A DNA stretch of 6,419 bases from Planctomycetota bacterium. Its GTDB lineage: Bacteria; Planctomycetota; UBA1135; UBA2386. The notes beneath the pieces were generated by a model that worked only from the letters and a program-made list of their open reading frames with translations, did no database searches and was not told the DNA's origin. A program made the position numbers and the translations under genes. The stretch covers positions 1-6,419 of the forward strand of contig QJVU01000590.1 of assembly GCA_003235605.1 (NCBI GenBank), read 5' to 3'. Numbering within the stretch: the first letter of the stretch is position 1; every line of letters begins with the position of its first letter. Of the stretch, positions 1 to 5,859 are shown piece after piece.

Positions 1-1
1 G

Positions 2-109
2 GACGACAGCAGCCAGTTCAATGCCTCTCCCGCGATCCTGGGCGCGCAGATCTTCCTGCGTTCGGACTTGCGCCTCTACTGCATCAAGGCAGGCGATCCA
101 CCACGGTGA
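2..109 (+). CDS. C-terminal fragment of a PQQ/BamB-like beta-propeller protein (5' end outside window)
   Basis: Frame 2 is open from the window edge to a TGA at 107-109 and encodes 35 residues. The segment SPAILGAQIFLRSDLRLYCI has the alternating pattern typical of the last blade of PQQ-like or WD40-like quinoprotein propellers, where 'SPA...Q.FLRSD..LYCI' closes the sheet. Such proteins are usually exported or periplasmic, and many have lost catalytic function. Only the tail is present, so the protein's function cannot be read. Its last 26 bp overlap the 3' end of the convergent alcohol dehydrogenase gene. The identification rests on one motif; the reading frame itself is more certain than the family. 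Confidence 0.62.
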   Translation, partial: DDSSQFNASPAILGAQIFLRSDLRLYCIKAGDPPR

Positions 110-1121
110 TGCCCGCGCTGGCGAACTCGCCCATTGCCGCCAGCGCCCCCGGCACCTCTTCAAGCCCGATCTGCCGGGTGATGAGCTGCTCCGGCGACAG
201 GACGCCATCGCGGATCAGCTTCAGCAGCTCCCGGTAGCGATGCGCCGGCATCCCATGGCTGCCGATGATCTCGAGCTCCCAGGCTATGACCCGGGCCATG
301 GGCAGCGGCGTGGCCTCGCCGTGCAGGAGACCCACCTGGACGTGCCGGCCCTGCTTGCGCAGGCAGCGCACCGAGTTCAGGCACGTTTCAGGACTGCCAA
401 GCGTGTCCAGGGACAACACGACTCCGCCAGAAGTGTGGGCGCGAACCGAGGCTGGGACATCCTCCTCGATCCGTGCATCGATCAAGACGCGAGCCCCCAC
501 GCCCTCCGCCAGCTGCAGCGCCTCATCGCTGATGTCCACCGCGACGACATTGGCTCCCAGCGACGCGGCGATCATCACCGCGGCCAGCCCAAGGCCACCG
601 CAGCCGTGAATGGCCACCCACTCACCTTCAGCAACCTGCCCCTGGTCGTGAACAGCCCGGTATGCGGTTGCGAACCGACAGCCGAGGCTCGCAGCGCTTG
701 CGAAGTCCATCTCCTCGGGCAAACGCACCAGGTTGACGTCGGCGTGACGCACCGCAACCAGCTCGGCGAACGACCCCCAGGCCGTGAACCCAGGCTGGAA
801 GTGGTGATCGCAGATGTGGTGGTTGCCAGCCTTGCACTGCTCGCACTGACCACACCCACAGCAGAAAGGCACGGTCACGCGGTCACCGGCCCGCCATCGG
901 CGCACATCCTTCCCAACAGCCTCGACAACCCCTGCCAGCTCATGGCCGGGCACGTGGGGCAAGCGCACGTCGGGATCGTCCCCCATCCACCCGTGCCAGT
1001 CGCTGCGGCAGAGGCCCGTCGCCCGAACGCGGATCACCACGCCGTCCGGGTCCGGCTCCGGGTCCGGGAGGGTCTCGATCTGGATAGGATCGCCAAAGGA
1101 GCGGTAGATCGCGGCTCTCAT
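84..1121 (-). CDS. Zinc-dependent, probably NAD-linked, alcohol dehydrogenase (medium-chain family)
   Basis: This 345-aa protein has the normal length and layout of the medium-chain dehydrogenase/reductase superfamily, cytosolic enzymes that oxidise alcohols or reduce aldehydes. Catalytic-zinc ligands are visible as C38 (GLCRSDWHG), H60-E61 (GHE) and C148 (LGCRF). The structural-zinc lobe has C90, C93, C96 and C104 with the classical 3-3-8 spacing. The Rossmann fold has GCGGLG at 173-178, and D196 at the end of the second strand favours NAD over NADP. The ATG at 1121 is chosen because conserved sequence begins there (MRAAIYRSFGDP); the longer reading to 1274 would run into the divergent thioesterase gene. 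There is no clear Shine-Dalgarno, but TATGCT lies 8 nt upstream, so the transcript may be leaderless. The substrate cannot be assigned; sorbitol- or threonine-dehydrogenase-type activity is not excluded. Confidence 0.95.
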   Translation of the reverse strand: MRAAIYRSFGDPIQIETLPDPEPDPDGVVIRVRATGLCRSDWHGWMGDDPDVRLPHVPGHELAGVVEAVGKDVRRWRAGDRVTVPFCCGCGQCEQCKAGNHHICDHHFQPGFTAWGSFAELVAVRHADVNLVRLPEEMDFASAASLGCRFATAYRAVHDQGQVAEGEWVAIHGCGGLGLAAVMIAASLGANVVAVDISDEALQLAEGVGARVLIDARIEEDVPASVRAHTSGGVVLSLDTLGSPETCLNSVRCLRKQGRHVQVGLLHGEATPLPMARVIAWELEIIGSHGMPAHRYRELLKLIRDGVLSPEQLITRQIGLEEVPGALAAMGEFASAGITVVDRLP

Positions 1122-1129
1122 CAAGGCCG

Positions 1130-1135
1130 AGCATA
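1130..1135 (-). promoter_or_regulatory. Putative -10 hexamer of the alcohol dehydrogenase promoter (leaderless arrangement)
   Basis: On the minus strand the hexamer reads TATGCT (TANNNT) and ends 8 nt before the ATG at 1121. Transcription would then begin at or within a few bases of the start codon. No TTGACA-like -35 is seen at 16-18 bp spacing. The missing Shine-Dalgarno fits a leaderless mRNA. A hexamer this degenerate can occur by chance. Confidence 0.35.
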
Positions 1136-1151
1136 GATGGGAGACGAGGTC

Positions 1152-1157
1152 TAGGCT
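1152..1157 (+). promoter_or_regulatory. Putative -10 hexamer of the thioesterase promoter (leaderless arrangement)
   Basis: TAGGCT fits TANNNT and ends 9 nt before the ATG at 1167, mirroring the hexamer of the divergent gene. The 45-bp spacer must hold both promoters, so they are nearly back to back and a regulator bound here could affect both. No convincing -35 element or palindromic operator is seen in the spacer. Confidence 0.35.
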
Positions 1158-1166
1158 ATCGGAACC

Positions 1167-1613
1167 ATGCCATACGAGTTCAAGACGGAGCGGACCGTCG
1201 AGTTCGCCGAGACCGACATGGCCGGCATCCTGCACTTTTCGAACTACTTCCGCTACATGGAGGCCACGGAGCATGCGTTCTTCCGCTCTCTGGGGCTAAG
1301 TGTGCATCCGAGCAATCCATCCTCACCCCTGGAGGCGTACGGAGCGGCCCGCCGCAGTGCCAGGTGCTCGTTCAGCCAGCCGCTTCGCTACGAGGACGTA
1401 GTCGAGCTGCACGTGCTAGTGAAGGAGAAGCGGTCCCGTTCGATTTCGTACTGCTTCGTGTTCCGCAAGAAGCCGGAGCTGCTCGAGGTCGCCCGCGGCG
1501 AGATGACAGTCGTCTTCGTGACCAAGACCAGGGACGGCCGTCTCGAGGCGATACCGATTCCTTCGGAGGTCGATGCCCGCGTCGAGGTGGCGCCCCCCGA
1601 GCTGCTGACGTGA
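1167..1613 (+). CDS. Acyl-CoA thioesterase, hotdog fold (4HBT/YbgC-like)
   Basis: This 148-aa protein has the usual size of a single-hotdog thioesterase, a cytosolic oligomeric enzyme that hydrolyses acyl-CoA thioesters. The N-terminal signature VEFAETDMAGILHFSNYFRY (residues 11-30) contains the family catalytic aspartate D17, followed by G20 and the conserved Y27 at the start of the long central helix. Further strands include SFSQPLRYEDVVELHV and SISYCFVFR. The start follows the divergent spacer and leaves only a few residues before the conserved region. The glycosyltransferase begins 13 bp after its stop, so the two may be co-transcribed. Its acyl substrate (short-chain, aromatic or long-chain) cannot be told from sequence. 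The family call is firm; any role with the neighbouring glycosyltransferase is unproven. Confidence 0.93.
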   Translation: MPYEFKTERTVEFAETDMAGILHFSNYFRYMEATEHAFFRSLGLSVHPSNPSSPLEAYGAARRSARCSFSQPLRYEDVVELHVLVKEKRSRSISYCFVFRKKPELLEVARGEMTVVFVTKTRDGRLEAIPIPSEVDARVEVAPPELLT

Positions 1614-1626
1614 CGGCATCCACGGT

Positions 1627-2943
1627 ATGATGGGCTGTCGGGTGGTATACCTGGCCAACGCCGAGGTGCCTCGCTTGGGCGATCCTCACGTCCTGCACAT
1701 CCTGCACACCTTTCCGCCGCATTCGTACGGCGGCATCGAGACATACGTCGAGCGGTTGGCGCGCTCTCAGCGTGATGACGGCCTTCATGTGACGGTCCTC
1801 GCGGGGTGTGAGGGACCTCGTGGTGGTGGGACAGGCACTCCCGCCTTCACCGAGGAAGACACGCAAGGCCTGCGCGTGCTTCGTTTCCCACCGTCGTTGA
1901 ACCGGTACGACGACCGTCCGACTGTCGATGCCGGATTGGGCGCGCTGTTTGCCAGCCTGCTCCAGCGCGAGCATGTGGATATCGTCCACTTGCACCACTG
2001 GCACAACCTGAGCTGCGATCTCGTTGGTCGGGCACGTTCAGCCGGAGTACCGTCGATCGTCACGCTACACGACTACTTCTCCACATGTCCGTTCTTCTTC
2101 CGGATGCGGAACGGTGAGATCTGCGCGGCGGAGATTCCCTTCGACACCTGTGTCGAGTGCGTTGCCAGCGAGATAGACGCTCCAACAGGCACGGTAGAGT
2201 CCCGGCTGGGCGAGCGGAATCGACTCCTGCGGGCCGAGCTCGAAATGGCCTCGGCAAGGCTGACGCTCTCGGACGACCAGACCAGATACCTGCAGCAGGT
2301 GCCCGCGCTGCAGGGACTCGAGTTCCAGCGCCTGCTGCTCCCCGAGACCGATCTCCAACCGCAGGGGTCCCACGAGACACTCTCCGGTGGTCGACTGCGA
2401 ATCGCTTCATGGGGAACCCTCGTTCCCGGAAAGGGAATGCTCACCCTGGTGCAGGCATGCGAGGCTCTTGCTGAACCCGAACGGGTAGAGGTGCATCACC
2501 ATGGGCGACAGGTGGATGCCGGTTACGTAGGCGAGCTGACCCAGACCGCCCGGAAGGCGAGGCTCGTCCTGCACGGTGCTTTCGACAGGTCCGCCATGCA
2601 ACGAGACTTCCCGTCTTATGACCTGGCCGTGTTTCCCACGCTGTTCCGAGAGACATGGGGGTTCGTCGTGGACGAGGCCATGGCTCTGGGCTTGCCGGTG
2701 GTGGTCTCGGACCGAGGCGCACCGCCGGAGCGCATCGGGCGCCGTGGTGTGTGTTTCCCCGCCGGCGACCACCACGCGCTCCGGGGGCTGCTGGAGAGAT
2801 TCCTGGCCGAGCCGCTGCTGCTGGCAGAGCTCCGCGCCGCCGCGCCACCGCGAGGGCTCAGCGTCGCGCGGCATTGGGAAGAGCTGAGGAGCATCTACGA
2901 GCAGGTCCTCGCCTCCGGGACGTCAGATCCATCCCGCGGCTGA
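1627..2943 (+). CDS. Family 4 glycosyltransferase (GT-B fold, retaining)
   Basis: The protein has 438 aa from this ATG. It would transfer a sugar from an activated donor, in the cytosol or at the inner membrane face, to a glycan or lipid. The N-terminal domain has the glycine loop HSYGGIE (32-38) and HLHHWHNLSCDLVGRA (121-136) leading to TLHDYFSTCP (146-155). Cysteines at 154, 166, 175 and 178 form the small Cys cluster found in a subset of this family. The C-terminal domain has GTLVPGKG (263-270) and the donor-binding ETWGFVVDEAMALGLP (342-357) with the E-x7-E pair E342/E350. No membrane segment is seen. Start choice is uncertain: the ATG at 1627 has no ribosome binding site, whereas TTG at 1675 follows GAGGTG by 6 nt and would place the first strand (HVLHILHTF) near the N-terminus, giving 422 aa. 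Donor and acceptor are unknown. Confidence 0.93.
   Translation: MMGCRVVYLANAEVPRLGDPHVLHILHTFPPHSYGGIETYVERLARSQRDDGLHVTVLAGCEGPRGGGTGTPAFTEEDTQGLRVLRFPPSLNRYDDRPTVDAGLGALFASLLQREHVDIVHLHHWHNLSCDLVGRARSAGVPSIVTLHDYFSTCPFFFRMRNGEICAAEIPFDTCVECVASEIDAPTGTVESRLGERNRLLRAELEMASARLTLSDDQTRYLQQVPALQGLEFQRLLLPETDLQPQGSHETLSGGRLRIASWGTLVPGKGMLTLVQACEALAEPERVEVHHHGRQVDAGYVGELTQTARKARLVLHGAFDRSAMQRDFPSYDLAVFPTLFRETWGFVVDEAMALGLPVVVSDRGAPPERIGRRGVCFPAGDHHALRGLLERFLAEPLLLAELRAAAPPRGLSVARHWEELRSIYEQVLASGTSDPSRG
1663..1668 (+). promoter_or_regulatory. Possible ribosome binding site pointing to a TTG start at 1675 for the glycosyltransferase
   Basis: GAGGTG lies 6 nt before a TTG that is in frame with the glycosyltransferase. 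No comparable purine-rich site precedes the ATG at 1627. The protein from 1675 would begin MGDPHVLHILHTF, close to how GT4 proteins normally begin. This is a start-choice argument, not proof. Confidence 0.4.
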
Positions 2944-2962
2944 GAAGCGCCGCACGACGTCC
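2918..2962. terminator. Possible two-part hairpin at the convergent gene ends
   Basis: GGACGTC (2918-2924) and GACGTCC (2956-2962) are inverted arms. Between them GCGGC (2936-2940) and GCCGC (2949-2953) form a second stem around an 8-nt loop containing the glycosyltransferase stop codon. The structure lies where the glycosyltransferase and Nudix genes overlap tail to tail, where a bidirectional stop would be useful. There is no T-tract on either side and the internal loop is asymmetric, so a standard intrinsic terminator is not established. Confidence 0.22.
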
Positions 2963-3381
2963 ACCACGAGTGGGTTCACGGGGACCGCTCGAGCAAGTCT
3001 CACGTTGCGCGTGCCGGCTCCAAGGAGTCTCTCGAGGGGCCACCACTCCAGGGTCTGGTGCAGGCGTGCCTCGGGGACGCCGCGGAAGCGATCCACGACG
3101 TAGACGTAGTGGCGGTAGACCCGACCAGCGGTCCGCTCCCGGACGGAATCGTCCTGGACGGCACCGAGGAAGCACTCCTCGATCGAGATGCCGAGCTCCT
3201 CACGCATCTCCCTCACAAGAGCCTGTTCGGGATCCTCGCCGATCTCGACATGACCCCCCGGGGTGTCCCAGCAGCCGGAATAGACCGATGCATCCGGACC
3301 GCGTTCCTCCAGGAGGATCTTGCCTCCCACCGCCAACACCGCTCCGGCAGTCAGGTGGGTCGGGTCGCAGCCGTCACTCAT
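2923..3381 (-). CDS. Nudix hydrolase (MutT-like)
   Basis: This 152-aa protein carries a complete Nudix box at residues 43-65: G43, E49, R57-E58, E61-E62 and G64, matching GX5EX7REUXEEXGU. The glutamates bind the divalent metal needed to hydrolyse nucleoside diphosphates linked to another group X. The preceding strand TAGAVLAVGGKILLEERG and the WDTPGG entry are typical of the fold. The substrate is not encoded in the box; nucleotide sugars, oxidised nucleotides or dinucleotides are all possible. It is the last gene of a five-gene minus-strand operon. Its ATG overlaps the TGA of the 155-aa gene by 4 nt, and GGAGGT lies 9 nt upstream, so the start is secure. Its 3' end overlaps the convergent glycosyltransferase gene by 21 bp. 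Confidence 0.94.
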   Translation of the reverse strand: MSDGCDPTHLTAGAVLAVGGKILLEERGPDASVYSGCWDTPGGHVEIGEDPEQALVREMREELGISIEECFLGAVQDDSVRERTAGRVYRHYVYVVDRFRGVPEARLHQTLEWWPLERLLGAGTRNVRLARAVPVNPLVVDVVRRFSAAGWI

Positions 3382-3845
3382 GAACGGCGCACCTCCCAGG
3401 CATCTCGTGAAGCAACTGCCAGCAGCCGCTGGCGATAGCGGGCGGGGTCGAAACGGAGGCCTCCAAGCACCTGATCGGCTGCCCTCGCGATCACCGCCTC
3501 ATCGCAGTCGACGACGAGGATCGCCCCAAATCCGGGGAGCATGCCCTGGAGTTCGCTCCATGGGTGGACGTGCATGTCGGCCGCCCAGAACAGGCACTCC
3601 GGCCAGAAGGGCACGGAGCACACAGCTGCCGGATCAGGAGCGACATCCTCGCGGCCGCGCTCCACCATCTCGTAGGCGTAGAGCTCCAGGAACAGCTGAT
3701 CCGGAAGCGTTTCCAGCAGCTGAGTGGTGCGTCTGAGGCCGGCCACTGCAGCAATGAACTCACCGTCGGGCGCAAACAGGCTCCGCCGGTTGTCCCCGTG
3801 GGTTTGTGTCGATGCGGAGGGGTCGATCCAGAGGGTTCGGCTCAC
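3378..3845 (-). CDS. Unrecognised 155-aa protein in the kinase/Nudix operon
   Basis: I do not recognise this family. The protein is soluble in appearance, with no signal peptide or membrane segment. It has an unusual central stretch PFWPECLFWAADMHVHPW (79-96) rich in Trp, with Cys and two His, and a hydrophobic strand GAILVVDCDEA (107-117). It ends in an Arg-rich helix. The His/Asp/Cys cluster could bind metal, and the ADMHVHPWSE run faintly recalls the donor-binding half of GT-B glycosyltransferases; neither can be shown. The start is the GTG at 3845: it overlaps the stop of the upstream kinase gene as GTGA and has GGAGGAG 5 nt upstream. Its stop overlaps the Nudix ATG. Coding status is well supported by these couplings; function is unknown. 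Confidence 0.83.
   Translation of the reverse strand: MSRTLWIDPSASTQTHGDNRRSLFAPDGEFIAAVAGLRRTTQLLETLPDQLFLELYAYEMVERGREDVAPDPAAVCSVPFWPECLFWAADMHVHPWSELQGMLPGFGAILVVDCDEAVIARAADQVLGGLRFDPARYRQRLLAVASRDAWEVRRS
3391..3396 (-). promoter_or_regulatory. Ribosome binding site of the Nudix gene
   Basis: GGAGGT on the minus strand lies 9 nt before the ATG at 3381. It sits inside the end of the 155-aa gene and supports initiation exactly at the ATGA overlap. Confidence 0.7.
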
Positions 3846-5173
3846 CGGCGCTCCTCCAGCAGGCGGTCCACGTCAGCCCGGATCCTGGTCTGGATGGCGT
3901 CGCGGTTCTGCTGCCCTTCCAGCATCAGGATCCGATCGTCGCCGCAGGCCAGCTCGGCCAGGACGGCGCGGTAACGGCCCAGCATGTAGGGATTCTCGTC
4001 TACCGTTCGCGCGGCGCGCCTCGCCAGGCGTCGAAGAGCCACCTCGGTGGGCAGGTCGAGGAGGTAGACGCGGTCCGGATCAGGGTAGACCGAGAGTAGC
4101 TCCCGAGCATACGGATCATGACCGTAACGCCCGAGCCCAGCCGCCAGATGGGTCTGTACGTACCGGTCGAAGATCATGACGTCACAGCGAGACAAGTCGG
4201 GCTCGACCGTCCGGAAGTAGTACTTGATCGAGTCGAACAGCTTGATGCGTCGCTGCAATGCCCAGAGGTGCAGGTTACGGTCCGCCTTGCACCATCGTGT
4301 GAGGTCCGTCACCGTGTCGTGGAACACGCCGTGGCGGTAGATCTTGTGGACCCGCACGGAGCAACCCCGACCCTCGAGGTAGGTGCGCAGGGCGGCGAGC
4401 TGGGTCGATTTGCCGGCGCCGTCAATGCCGTCCACGCCGAGGATCAGCGGCCGCCGCTCACGTCGCCGCGGCGGCTCGACGGCCATGGCGTCGTGTCGAC
4501 CGCGCAGGGTCTCGTCATACAGGTCGAAACCGGCCAGAGCGTAGCTCTCCAGGGCACGGAACTGCAGAAAGCGGTCCGGCCACAGCCTGCGTACCAGCTC
4601 ATGGTGCAACCTCCTGACCGGATCGGGGTATTCGTCGCCGGGCAGCAGGCCCCACCACGACTCGGCCAGACGCGTGCTGGGCTCCTGGCCTGGTTCCGGG
4701 TGGGTGAGGAAGACCGGCACGATCCTTCCACGCAAACCGGGGCCGAGGCTGTTCGTGGCTGCGGCGATGTCCTCCAGGGCATGATGGGGACGCAGCAGCA
4801 GCAGACCGACCCCGTTGGAAGGTAGCGCGTTGGGGGCACACCAGCGGCCCCCGCTCATCCACACCACGCCTGTCTCCGGCGGCGCGGGAAGCGACAGCTC
4901 CAGCTGCGGGATGTTCTCGTCGAGGAAGATCCGCGGACCCTTTCCGCGAAACCTCTGGCAGAGGATGCGCTGGAGGCATCGGCCACGGGGCCCCGCCGCA
5001 ACGCCGACCTCGTCGAATGGTGCGATCCGCCGGAGGAGTGCTTCCGCAGGCGCGGGTTCCAGGCAGAGATCCAGCTGGTGAGCCTCTGTTCCCGCCGACC
5101 GCGGTTCGAACGCGGCAAGCTCCGGGAACAACCAGGACATTGGACCTGGCGGAGGGTTGAGGGTGCACCTCAT
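3842..5173 (-). CDS. Two-domain protein: unknown N-terminal domain fused to a thymidylate-kinase-like P-loop kinase
   Basis: The protein has 443 aa, about twice the length of a thymidylate kinase. Residues 242-443 look like a complete TMPK-type kinase: Walker A GVDGIDGAGKST (246-257), FDRYVQTH (335-342, the DRY motif) and LDLPTEVALRRLARR (372-386), followed by an Arg-containing lid region. The REPGGT loop that binds dTMP is absent; the equivalent region reads YRHGVFHDTV. The usual Ser/Gln recognition residues after DRY are not seen either, so the substrate is probably not dTMP. Residues 1-241 match no family I know, but share ordered motifs with the upstream 229-aa protein. The ATG at 5173 overlaps the previous stop as ATGA, without a strong Shine-Dalgarno; M12 is an alternative start. 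A longer reading to 5347 would overlap the upstream gene by about 180 bp and is rejected. The stop overlaps the next GTG start. Confidence 0.9.
   Translation of the reverse strand: MRCTLNPPPGPMSWLFPELAAFEPRSAGTEAHQLDLCLEPAPAEALLRRIAPFDEVGVAAGPRGRCLQRILCQRFRGKGPRIFLDENIPQLELSLPAPPETGVVWMSGGRWCAPNALPSNGVGLLLLRPHHALEDIAAATNSLGPGLRGRIVPVFLTHPEPGQEPSTRLAESWWGLLPGDEYPDPVRRLHHELVRRLWPDRFLQFRALESYALAGFDLYDETLRGRHDAMAVEPPRRRERRPLILGVDGIDGAGKSTQLAALRTYLEGRGCSVRVHKIYRHGVFHDTVTDLTRWCKADRNLHLWALQRRIKLFDSIKYYFRTVEPDLSRCDVMIFDRYVQTHLAAGLGRYGHDPYARELLSVYPDPDRVYLLDLPTEVALRRLARRAARTVDENPYMLGRYRAVLAELACGDDRILMLEGQQNRDAIQTRIRADVDRLLEERR
3851..3857 (-). promoter_or_regulatory. Ribosome binding site of the 155-aa gene
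   Basis: GGAGGAG on the minus strand ends 5 nt before the GTG at 3845. It lies within the last codons of the kinase gene and supports the GTGA-overlap start. Confidence 0.68.
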
Positions 5174-5859
5174 GGGCAATCCACGATGTTGACGAGCAGC
5201 TCGGCGTTGCGCTCGCGCAGGCCCAGCCCGGCGTAGACATCTTCCAGGAGGTTGCTGCCGAGGTCGTGCGCTCCCAACACCGCCAGGAAGGGCAGGAGGT
5301 TCCGGGGCCAGCACTCGGCGACCAAGGCCACGAGGGCCGCTCTCCACTCCGGCTCATCCAGGTCGAGACCCGGCAGGGGTGAGCGTCGACCGGGGCAAGC
5401 AGGAATCGCTGGAAGCGGCCGAGGAGCGATTCGCACTCTGTGGCAACCAAGCTGCCGGCAGGCCGCGCGACAGCGGGCGAGCCAAGTCAATAGTTCGTTG
5501 CCCTGCGCGGTCTCCGGCACATGCAGCACGCTTTCGGTTCCTGCCAGCGGCGCTGGCAAGACGACATCCACTGTCGCATCCAGACCGGCGCCGATGCAGG
5601 CCTCCTGAAGAATCCGGGCAGCGCGCTGGTCGCGGGGACCAGCCACGATCCTGACGGCAGCGAAGCCGGAACCCATGATCCTGGCTGCGGTCTCCAGAGC
5701 GGTGTGCCCGCTCCCCCCGTCGTCGAAGCAGCCGTGCGCGTTTTCGGCGCGCAGCTGGGCCAGGACAGCCGTCCGCTCCGGGTTGCAGAGCAACACGCCG
5801 GCACCTTCGTGAAGGTCCGGCGCCATCGCGACGAACTTCTTCTTCACCACCGTGCTCAC
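5170..5859 (-). CDS. Unrecognised 229-aa protein, probable paralogue of the kinase fusion's N-terminal domain
   Basis: I do not recognise the family. From the chosen start the protein is 229 aa, without a signal peptide or membrane segment. Visible motifs are LCNPERTAV (24-32), NAH (40-42 region), FDDGGSGHTAL (45-55), VRIVAGPR (59-66), a Cys-containing helix followed by LGCHRVRIAP, and LVAECWPRNLLPF (169-181). Several recur in the same order in residues 1-241 of the next protein. The DDGGSGHTALE run recalls motif I of Rossmann-type methyltransferases, but the rest of that signature is not convincing. Three GTG codons stand in a row at the 5' end. The third (5859) is chosen because it forms the GTGA overlap used throughout this operon and lies 8 nt after AGAGGAG. 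The ATG at 5826 (M12) is another possible start. Its stop overlaps the kinase ATG. Confidence 0.83.
   Translation of the reverse strand: MSTVVKKKFVAMAPDLHEGAGVLLCNPERTAVLAQLRAENAHGCFDDGGSGHTALETAARIMGSGFAAVRIVAGPRDQRAARILQEACIGAGLDATVDVVLPAPLAGTESVLHVPETAQGNELLTWLARCRAACRQLGCHRVRIAPRPLPAIPACPGRRSPLPGLDLDEPEWRAALVALVAECWPRNLLPFLAVLGAHDLGSNLLEDVYAGLGLRERNAELLVNIVDCP

Noticed and set aside
1043..1070. Repeated GTCCGG units near the start of the dehydrogenase gene
   Set aside because: They are explained by the Pro/Asp-rich protein segment LPDPEPDPDG and show no regular unit beyond that coding.
21..1136. A 371-aa plus-strand open frame opposite the alcohol dehydrogenase
   Set aside because: It is the antisense shadow of a fully motif-supported enzyme; its translation is Arg/His/Ala-rich with no family motif, as expected for GC-rich antisense frames.
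1122..1274. A 51-residue N-terminal extension of the alcohol dehydrogenase
   Set aside because: It runs across the divergent spacer into the thioesterase gene; the enzyme family starts at the MRAAIY methionine.
1714..1733. CCGCCG/CGGCGG inverted repeat with an 8-nt loop
   Set aside because: It is inside the conserved start of the glycosyltransferase (PPHSYGG codons), has no T-tract, and is expected by chance in Pro/Gly codons at this GC content.
3378..3845. The 155-aa protein as a third copy of the duplicated unknown domain
   Set aside because: A short LPDQLFLEL stretch resembles WPDRFLQF, but the other ordered motifs are missing and the spacing does not match.
4118..4825. A 235-aa plus-strand open frame opposite the kinase fusion
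   Set aside because: It lies wholly antisense to the kinase and unknown-domain coding sequence and shows no recognisable motif or ribosome binding site.
5174..5347. A 58-residue N-terminal extension of the kinase fusion
   Set aside because: It would overlap the upstream 229-aa gene by about 180 bp and is low-complexity Arg/Pro/Ala sequence. The ATG at 5173 gives the same 4-nt overlap as the other junctions.
5170..5859. Assignment of the 229-aa protein as a methyltransferase
   Set aside because: DDGGSGHTALE resembles methyltransferase motif I, but the acidic SAM-binding residue after the second strand and later motifs are not recognisable, so the call would be unsupported.
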